Assembly: GCA_024305405.1 (NCBI GenBank)
Contig: JAKNDB010000092.1
Coordinates: 3,069,501-3,133,500, forward strand
Reading direction: 5' to 3'
DNA: 64,000 nucleotides
DNA from: Dirofilaria immitis
Lineage: Eukaryota > Nematoda > Chromadorea > Rhabditida > Onchocercidae
The stretch's first letter is position 1. Each line of letters opens with the position of its first letter. The position numbers were made by a program, and so were the translations under genes. The notes under the pieces were generated by a model. That model was not told where the DNA came from, did not search any database, and was given only the letters and a program-made list of their open reading frames with translations. Of the stretch, positions 56,001-64,000 are shown piece after piece.

Positions 56001-57045
56001 ACAGTACTTGCAATATTTCAAAACAATGCATATAAATCCGTAGTCCTTTCAACAATTCAGATAATTAATATACATTTCAACATTTTAAACAATGCATCAA
56101 AGCTTTAATTAGCAGATTAGAAGATGAGAGATGTAAAGAGCCTTTATATTGAAATTTGAATAAATGATACAAATTTCTATTATACAGAATTGTTTTATCG
56201 TTTCGTCATATTTATATCATAAAATATTTCAATTTATCGATACATTGCATATATTCTATTTTTTGAATAACTTTAGCAACTGTTACATAAAATTCGATGT
56301 GCAAACTGTTCAGTTTTATTTGTTAAATATTACCATTTAAATTCAAATGATAAAAATTCGGCATCTCTTTGATGTTATGAAAAACTCCTACGTTAGTTAA
56401 TTCATCCATTGTTTCTTTCTCATTTATTATTAATTGTTCAGATCAAATGTTTACCAACAAAACTTCTTTTACAAAAAGAAGCTATAGGCAATTATGAATT
56501 GCTGGATAAGGTAAAAACTATAAATTGTCAGAGTGCATAATCATTAAATAAATACTAATCCTTAATCATGCTATCAATCTTCAATTAAAAATTATATAAA
56601 TTAGACGAAAAAGTTTCTGCTTGTTATCGCTGAACTATCAAAGTAATGTTTATTCTACCAAAAGATTCTCATCAAATCAAATCTTCTAAATCCAATGTCT
56701 ATAATATGCTTCTGCTAATTGTATTAAAATATCAAGATATGCTTTAACGTCATTGCAGATGATAATATATGAGTTGCAGTGTAGTATAATTACATGTAAT
56801 TTTTAGCCGTTTCCTTCACTATTCTATTTCGTTTTTTGCTGATGGCAATGTTTGATAGACTAAAATAACTGAAGTAACAACGTTTTGAAATGTATAATAT
56901 TTAGTAGCAAAGATAATTTATCGTATTATTTTGATCCAAAAGTCTATGATTTCAAAACAGTTTTATAATCGTCTATTTGAAGTGAGATTATCGCTGAACT
57001 TTTTTAACTTTTTATTTCTGCTGACCGAATTACTGTAATATGTTC
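52267..57045. other. About 4.8 kb with no confident gene
   Basis: May contain further 5' exons of the Lys/Glu-rich minus-strand gene. A candidate is near 52376-52440, where the minus strand reads ILRGERLLDALIQQ before a GTGTTC donor; the plus strand is open there too. The rest is AT-rich with a large TA microsatellite at 53005-53070. A slightly GC-richer patch at 54480-54660 has no long open frame. Confidence 0.4.
53005..53070. repeat. (TA)n microsatellite with TATGCACATA interruptions
   Basis: Two TA runs separated by TGCACA; the motif recurs at 53036 and 53062. Confidence 0.95.
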
Positions 57046-57057
57046 CCAAAATTACAG
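57046..57057 (+). promoter_or_regulatory. Possible trans-splice acceptor before cathepsin B
   Basis: CCAAAATTACAG ends 40 bases upstream of the ATG with no visible upstream exon, which fits spliced-leader addition. Weak evidence on its own. Confidence 0.25.
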
Positions 57058-57097
57058 CGAGAAAGTATTTTCAATTATCCATTTTAATTCCAACAAA

Positions 57098-60000
57098 ATG
57101 TGCAGAAAATCTTTTGCATCAGCAGTTTGGCTTCTTATGATTGCGGTGTATTATTGCGCAACCGCAACAGTGATGACTAATTTGAAACATCCTATAAACT
57201 CTCTTTGGCAGGTTTCGAAAGAAAAAAGAGGTAAGCATATTCTAATATAAGCAAATTTTGAAATCGAATCAGAAACTAGTTCCAATGGAATTAAAAATTA
57301 TTGTGCTTTTTATATATTGAAATAATACTGCTTTTCAATTAGATTCAAGATTACATGAATAAATATTAAATATTTTTGCAGATTTGTCATTGATGAATAT
57401 AAAAACAAGAAAATATCTTCAAACGCAAGGAATTTATCCGGTCAGGAACTCATCGATTACATCAATTCATATCAAACATTGTGGAAGGTAATTCAGTAAT
57501 GCGGAGTTGTATTAAAATTAGATTCGTTTGTGGATTTCTCATCAAGTTCATCAATAAGTATATTTTCAGGCGGAAGTGAATAAATTTAATTTATATAGCG
57601 ATGAAGTGAAATATGGTATGCTTGGTGTAAATAATTTAAAGCAACTTCTAACAAACAAAAAAATTTGTCACCAACACGCCATTTTGCTATCCATGTTCCG
57701 GAATCATTCGATGCTCGTGAAAAATGGCCAGAATGTGCATCACTTCGAAATATCCGGGATCAATCTTCTTGTGGTAAAATTTTTTGGATTTCATTCCAAT
57801 AAAATATATTAATAAGCAATTTTCAGTATGAGACAAACAAAAGACACAACCATTCTTTAATAGAGTAATAATTCAAATATGTGAAATATAATTTCTTTTG
57901 ATTCTGTGCTGATTATAACACTCCAAGTACAGGGCATTTGCAGAACCTAAAATAGTTCAGGTTCATGCTGGGCAGTGGCTGCTGTGGAAGCCATGTCTGA
58001 TCGTATTTGTATTATGTCGAAGGGTAAGATACAAGTAACACTTTCAGCGGATGATCTTCTAAGCTGCTGCAAAACCTGTGGTTTCGGGTAGATTTTTGTA
58101 TTTCATTTTTCCACATAATGGATAATCGAGACAGAGATAATTATTTCAAGTAGTTAGCCAATCCTTTTAATTTTCTAATTGTTAATAAGTCATAATGAAT
58201 GCTATAATTTATTATCAAATTTATTCAGTAATTCAAAGCCAAGAATAGGATGAGCTATTCTGAAATATCCATCTATTAAAAATGTGAATAATCATTATGA
58301 ATAAAACTATTCAGTAAATAGTATATTATACTTGTATCTTGCAGCTGTTACGGCGGTAATCCAATAGAAGCATGGAAATATTGGGTTTCCGATGGTATTG
58401 TTACCGGAAGTAATTATACGAATCATAGTGGTTGTCGACCTTACCCATTCCCTCCGTGCGAACATCACAATAATAAAACGCATTACAAGCAGTGTAGGCA
58501 TGACCTTTATCCAACACCAAAATGCTACAAGAAATGTAGAAAAGATTATGGAAAATCGTATGAAGCAGACAAATATTATGGTCAGTTTGTATAGGTTAAT
58601 TATCGAAATTTTAAACAGTGCTAACAGAACTTTCACTGATTTTTTTAAATTCAAGCAATAAATTTTTTATTAATTGATTAGTTGATATTTCTGGCATTGT
58701 AATTAAGTAATAATAGCCGAATTTTGAACCTATATGATTAAGAATCACTTGAAGTTTTATTCAAATGTCATATTCACTCTTTTTTCCTTTATTTTAACAA
58801 CCCATTAATTTGAGTATAGCAAGTAAAATGTCAAACATAAACAACCACAAAATAATGATTGATGACTCTATGATGATTTAAATAATATATTTAATTATAA
58901 TATAAACAATTTAAACACAAAAACTTATAGGGAAACAAGCTTATAGTGTTGGAAATGATGTAGAGTCGATTCAGAAGGAAATCATGACGATGGGTCCAGT
59001 TGAAGTTTCTTTTGAAGTACACACTGATTTTCTGAATTATGCCGGCGGAATTTACAAGGTTTTCATGATTTTGTGAAATATTCTAAAAGGAACTGACATA
59101 TGGAATCTAAAAAACTCTTCTTGTTTCTAGTCTAATAATCAAATCTTTCTAGTCCAGTTTTGGCTTAATCATCTATCATATTGCTTTTAAATGGGATAAT
59201 TCAGGCATTGTAGATAAAGATTTCAGATATTCTGAAAACAATCTGTTTTTTTTGCTTTTAGATATATTCTTAAATTTAGCTCGAGTAGTTTAAAGATTTA
59301 AAAACAATAAGAAAGTTAAGGAAAGTTAAGATTCATTAATCCTTAATTTTTAATTACTAATAAAATGTTTTTAATGTTCTTAGCAGAATGATTAGAATGG
59401 AGAAAGAAAATTCTTTTAAAAGCTAATATTCACTATGATTCTCGAACTAATAATGCTTTTTGTGTTAACCGGCGTCGATAACTCAAATCAGAAGGAAACA
59501 GATGTCCGAATAATCATATCATATTTCGATTCAGTTGGTCTGATTTTTGAAGATTCCTGAAATCATCCTTTTCCATTCCTGTTGTTTAATAATTTGTATA
59601 TATTTTCAGATTCTTTAATGAACGTTTTTGTTTTTATAGGAACATTATACATTCTTGCTTTTTTGATTATATTGTTGTCAGTAAATACTTTTAATAAATT
59701 CAACTGCTATGATATGCTTCGGAAAATCAATACATATTTTTAGCATGTAGCGGGAAGTATGATTGGTGGGCATGCCGTGAAAATGCTTGGTTGGGGTATC
59801 GATCAGGGAGTACCATACTGGTTGGCAGCTAATTCATGGAATACTGATTGGGAGAAGATGGTAAATCATTTTCAAAAAATTATGTTATGTTTTTTCAAAA
59901 AAGAGAACCTAATAAATTTCTGCATGAATTAAAATCATTTTCATTTTGAGTACTAAAATCAAATGAATTTAAATCACTAACTAAATAGTGATGCAATCGT

Positions 60001-60208
60001 TAACTGAACATCATAACGAACTTTCTGGACTTATCAATCATTAGATCTTTTCTAAACTTACTCGCTGCGATGAATATAGAAGGTATTTTCCAATAAATAG
60101 AAAAAACTTTTTAAAAAAATATTTTCAGGTTATTTCCGCATTCTTCGCGGTGTTGATGAGTGTGGGGTCGAATCGGGCATCGTTGGTGGAATTCCCAAAC
60201 GCAAATAG
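57098..60208 (+). CDS. Cathepsin B-like cysteine protease (three one-base frame breaks)
   Basis: Papain-family (C1A) cathepsin B: a secreted or lysosomal protease made as a proenzyme. Exons: 57098-57230, 57382-57487, 57570-57773, 57961-58087, 58345-58580, 58931-59058, 59744-59860 and 60129-60208; about 377 residues after repair. A hydrophobic signal segment ([18 protein letters not shown]) is followed by a propeptide with [17 protein letters not shown] and YGMLGV. The mature part starts near [19 protein letters not shown]; the catalytic Cys is in SSCGSCWA, His in [13 protein letters not shown], Asn in AANSW. The occluding loop ([14 protein letters not shown]) keeps both His residues, so dipeptidyl-carboxypeptidase activity is expected. 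The frame breaks at A6 57222-57227, A7 57657-57663 and GGG 59850-59852; one added base in each run restores family sequence and splice phase. With all functional residues intact, assembly error is likelier than pseudogene. Confidence 0.93.
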
Positions 60209-61729
60209 GATGAAAATTCCATGGAACTGATGAATTTATAATTGAATGATAAAGAATATACATAGATTTATTTTAGAAGGATGTAAAAATGCAACTATAT
60301 TAATCAAAGATATCGCTCTTCATTTTTTCATTGTTTTTACAGAAATTTCATATTTTTAGGCTTTTCCCTCATGAATTAATTTAATTCATTTATTCCATTA
60401 AATTAATAAATTTTCAAATAATTAATGCTTGGAAAGCAAAAGTTACATTTTCTTAGCATATTGATTGGTCCTGTCACATTTGTCAATCCAATGAAATAGG
60501 TTTACAATAAGAAAGGTACTGAAACTTACAATGAGCAAAGCTGCTGAAAACTCGAAAGATATTTATAATGCCAGGCAACATATCATTCTGCGCAACATCT
60601 AATACTATATCATCAGGTTAAGTATTTAAATTCCATTTAGGAATATATTTAAATTTTCATAAAACTTCAACTCGTTTGAAGTTATTGTCTTTAATCATAA
60701 CTATGTATATTTGTTAATTCCCGATCTCTCTCTATTAACCGGTTGTTCTGAAAAGCATCTTACTATTTGTGGTGGTAAAGTTCAAAAAGACTACTAAAAG
60801 TTATTACTGAGGACTCGGATTACAAATCATAAAATATATTCGATGCGATTTTACAGGTAGTATTCGCAAATTGCGCTTCAGGATTTGTAGTTAATTTGAA
60901 TTTAATGGCATTTTTGAAGTTCGTAATTAAATGATTTCAGGCACTGCTTAAAATAAATCAGCCTAAATTTTGGAAATTTCAGTTTATGAGAACATAGATG
61001 AAGGCTAGAATTTAAAGTAGAAGGTGAAAATGAAGAAATTATCGTTCCATTTTTACGGACAGTGGTGTTGATGTTCGTGATGTTTGTCAATCTTAATTCT
61101 GTACCTGGTCCTTGCTCCTCCAAATAAGTTCGAAAGTTTTTGTTTTTTCTTATTTTTGAAAAATCAGTACAAGGTTTCAAAATTTTAGAGCGCAAACAAC
61201 TCATATATTTCTGCATTTAAACAGATTATAAAAATTTTTGGAATAAATGAGATTAAATTTTCATTTGTGTTATCACTCACATGATAGTTTTTTCATTATT
61301 AAGAATTTTTAAATACCAAATTTTGATAGCAAGATCGTGAAAGAATAAAAGAAGTTCAATTTTTAGAAAAAGAAAAGAACATAAAAGGGCAAAAGTAATG
61401 ATAAAGGAGGTAAGCCATCAACTTTGTTATTACCTTTCCTACCCAATGTCTTAACTTATTTAAAAATATCTATGACATGAGATTTTTGAAATCAGAAAAA
61501 ATCATCATGACTCGAATTACAAATCACAGCAGGTATTTTTTTTACCATTCCATGCTTATAAAGCTTATAGGAAGGAGTACAAAGATGACAAGTATTTAAT
61601 AAGTAAGAAAATAGGTACGGAATTGAATTCTCATTTTTATTTCCGGTTATGATTAGGTCAGGCTATTATTTAAGAGAATAACAAAACTTCCATATATAGT
61701 ACACTCATTGAACAGTGACAAATCGAACC
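60209..61729. other. 3' flank of the protease gene, nothing recognised
   Basis: AT-rich with no domain-bearing frame. The minus-strand frame at 60902-61216 has no splice context or recognisable motif. No RNA gene seen. Confidence 0.5.
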
Positions 61730-61852
61730 ATGAATTCAATTCAATCAAATCTTGTCCACTACATCTCGGATACTGGGAGCGTATCAAAGCCATGCATAAA
61801 ACCCCGAAAGAAATCATGGCAGTGTGCTTCAAGATATTGCTATCGCGAATAG
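61730..61852 (+). CDS. Small open frame in a GC-richer island (uncertain)
   Basis: An ATG-started frame of 40 codons beginning MNSIQSNLVHYISDTGSVSK and ending in TAG. A second plus frame over the same bases is also open and reads LGYWERIKAMHKTPKEIM. Base composition is clearly less AT-rich than the flanks, so the stretch is probably transcribed or coding, perhaps a 5' exon of the repeat protein gene downstream. Which frame, if either, is used is unknown. Confidence 0.25.
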   Translation: MNSIQSNLVHYISDTGSVSKPCIKPRKKSWQCASRYCYRE

Positions 61853-62595
61853 TGAATGATAAGTTAAATTATAAATAAGATGATTGTTGGTGCTGATTTG
61901 AGTACATTTAGTGATAATTCGGTATCTTTCCGAATACAAACCAATCAAAATTGGTTATTAAAATTTGCAGCCACTTTTAATCCTTTCAAATTGATACTAT
62001 CATGTTTAATTGATGAAAAGTGGATATTCAGATGCTGGTGCAATGGACAATGCAGAGGGAAATATAGTTGCAATTCCTGATGGTGGTGCTCCTAAGGCAA
62101 GCTGGAATCTTCGATCCAAATTATTAGGTAACGTGTTTGAGATTTCAATTCTGCATGGCTTTCTTTAGATGCTTATTAGTAGGATACTGTAGCGGCTGTT
62201 ATAATGATAGTAACACTTAAAAATTTTGTAAATATTCTAAAATAATGGTAGAATGTCCAAAAGAGTAACGCTTGAAAATGAGTAAAGTTTCAGGTTATCG
62301 GAGACGAATTGTCGATATCTACTGAATATCAAACTAATAACAAACTAAAAAATATTCCAGACTATGGCCGGATTAGGGAATGATGTTTTTGGTGCTGATA
62401 AAGGAAGTGCAGGTGGACGTAGTAGTGTCTTTCCTGCTACACCGGTTGCTAGCGGGCCCAAGACTCCGGCTCAAGGTGGTATAGCTGGTGAGAATGATGT
62501 TTTTAAATCCCTAAAGAATACCATTTATAAATAAATTACTTCGGTATTGAAAATCAGACTTTCTTGTTAAAAAAACTTCTTACTGCTTGAACGCA

Positions 62596-62684
62596 TCCTG
62601 GTATCTTTTTCGTTTGAAATATACTATTCTTAAAACTATCCAAAAAAATTACGGAAGTGATTTTATGAATATAACATTCTTTAT
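62596..62684 (+). repeat. Inverted repeat, left arm
   Basis: Eighty-nine bases that pair with 62921-63010 on the opposite strand with about two mismatches and one homopolymer length difference (A7 versus T8). It lies in the intron before repeat-protein block c. Confidence 0.92.
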
Positions 62685-62920
62685 TATTAATTTCAAAATA
62701 TTTGATCAAATTCCTTATTATTTCAGGGACCTATGACCCAAATTATCAAACAATGGCCGATTTCGGTAATGACGTCTTCATAGGTAATAAATGTGCTGTT
62801 GGCGGTGATGTTCCTCCTGTTGATGTAAAAATGCAATAACTAAACCTCCTGCAACAAGGCGGTATTGCTGGTAAGTTATCATGATCATATATATATAATA
62901 AAGAATGTATATATATATAT

Positions 62921-63010
62921 ATAAAGAATGTTATATTCATAAAATCACTTCCGTAATTTTTTTTGGATAGTTTTAAGAATAGTATATTTGAAATGAAAAA
63001 GATACCAGGA
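62921..63010 (-). repeat. Inverted repeat, right arm
   Basis: Reverse complement of the left arm, in the intron after block c. The 236-bp interior holds the whole of block c plus a TA run. Confidence 0.92.
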
Positions 63011-63354
63011 AAAAGATATATTCAAAATTACCACAAACACATGTAATGATTTATACACCTATTCTGTCCGTATTTTCAATATCTCCAAGGAGTTGAATTT
63101 TCGGTTATATTTTCTCATATTAGAGATAATACTGGTTGAAAGCAATTTTTAATTATTTTCTTAGTTTTAGTAGTTTCATCATTGGAGGTTAGATGGATGA
63201 AATCTCCCTCAATCCAATATTCCAGTGCTTTTCTTAATAACAAATAGGTAGAGTTCACTAAATTCATTAACTAATTTTTTTCGTCGCAGGAACATTTGAT
63301 CCTAACTATCAAACACTTGCCGGAATGGGTAATGATATTTTTGATAAAAAGTAA

Positions 63355-63585
63355 TAATATATTTCGAAGATTTAAAATAAAAAATGAATTCGTCCAATCA
63401 TTAAAAACAGTCTCTGCTCATTAAATGCGTTCTTCAACACTTCAATTGTTTGAAAGGAAGTGAGAAATGAATTTTTTAAACTTTGCTGCAAAAGAAAGAT
63501 ATAAAAATAAATATCGCCATCATATTTTGAGATAAAACAATCCGACAATGGTGCAAGACTACGGAAAGATAATATCGAAATAACA

Positions 63586-63635
<50 letters not shown>

Positions 63636-63651
63636 ATACACACATACACAC

Positions 63652-63682
<31 letters not shown>

Positions 63683-64000
63683 TACACACACACACATACA
63701 CATACACACATACACACCGATAGATCTATCCCCGCTAGTTATGCATTAAGGAATTCTCAGGTCGATTTTCTTTTCGTTTCGCATATACTTTTCGTGATTT
63801 GATCATCATCGACAATTTGGCTTAACTTTTTATTAATTTTACATTTTTTAAGTGCGATAAAAACTTTGCAACCCTAATGCATCAAACATGATCTATTGAA
63901 ATAGATGATAATCCTGTCTCTTTTCTCCATCTCTTAACAGTGATCCATTAACAATTGTTGATGAAGTAATAAAGAATATCTAGGGATGACTGTTACGATA
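63355..64000. other. 3' flank, microsatellite and one possible exon
   Basis: After the repeat-protein stop there is a CA microsatellite. At 63941, after CTCTTAACAG, a short open stretch reads DPLTIVDEVIKNI and ends in TAG at about 63983. It would join in frame to 63350 if the GTAATA there were used as a donor, giving an alternative C-terminus. Unproven. Confidence 0.3.
63587..63717. repeat. (CA)n/(TACACA)n microsatellite
   Basis: About 130 bp of CA dinucleotides, pure in the left third and broken by TA steps in the rest. Its complement gives the long Cys-Val frames on the minus strand, which are not genes. Confidence 0.97.

Larger units (their letters stand above)
62043..63354 (+). pseudogene. 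Repeat protein with in-frame stops (decayed or mis-sequenced)
   Basis: Four exon-like blocks share a repeat of about 23 residues, consensus G-T-F-D-P-N-Y-Q-T-M-A-G-x-G-N-D-V-F. Block a ends at 62127, b is 62361-62487, c 62727-62870, d 63290-63354. Block b carries TMAGLGNDVFGADKG, c carries GTYDPNYQTMADFGNDVF, d carries GTFDPNYQTLAGMGNDIF and ends DKK-stop. The donor/acceptor pairs b-c and c-d keep one frame. Breaks: block a reads GIFDPNY then TAG immediately before the GT donor, where other copies have CAA; its 5' half is one base out of frame; block c has TAA at 62837-62839. I recall similar short repeats in nematode proteins but cannot name the family. It could be a pseudogene, or real if 62830-62860 is mis-sequenced. 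Confidence 0.55.

Noticed and set aside
58307..58661. Long frames on both strands over cathepsin B exon 5
   Set aside because: They are shadows of the conserved exon, which is clearly read in another frame.
63372..63715. Two long minus-strand frames rich in Cys-Val repeats
   Set aside because: They are translations of the CA/GT microsatellite complement.

Overview
The window is nuclear DNA of a nematode, most likely a clade III (filarial-type) parasite. It is very AT-rich. Its genes are split into many small exons by introns of about 60 bp to several kb, with TTTCAG/TTTTAG acceptors, and the recognisable proteins are animal genes, several with well-known C. elegans counterparts (che-2, lin-2). 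The species assignment is inference from composition, gene structure and protein similarity recalled from memory; no search was run.

Layout: (1) 987-2092 (+), 3' exons of an AMMECR1-domain gene. (2) 3737-6190 (+), exon-like pieces of no recognised family. (3) 9298-12871 (-), a complete endophilin-B type N-BAR gene that stops without an SH3 domain. (4) 15779-21387 (+), a complete IFT80/che-2 gene in 17 exons, with an RFX/X-box-like palindrome 183 bp upstream. (5) 21388-33191, about 11.8 kb with no recognisable gene. (6) 33208-47741 (+), a LIN-2/CASK gene in 21 exons: pseudokinase, two L27, PDZ, SH3 and guanylate kinase domains. It contains one probable GC-AG intron and one 6.5 kb intron. (7) 49210-52266 (-), a gene of unknown family coding a Lys/Glu-rich protein, recovered through splice-phase agreement. 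(8) 57098-60208 (+), a cathepsin B-like protease with its catalytic residues and occluding loop. (9) 62043-63354 (+), exons of a short-repeat protein carrying in-frame stops, one exon lying inside a 90-bp-arm inverted repeat.

A pattern runs through the right half. Conserved frames in genes 6, 7 and 8 break at or next to homopolymer runs (A4-A7, GGG, TTT), and nearly every break is repaired by one extra base in the run. This looks more like homopolymer under-counting in the assembly than three independent pseudogenes. Gene 9 also has substitution-type stops and may really be decayed. The genes do not form an operon: strands and spacing differ, and they cover unrelated functions (ciliary transport, membrane curvature, junction/synapse scaffolding, proteolysis).

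No tRNA, rRNA, CRISPR array, transposase or viral gene was seen.
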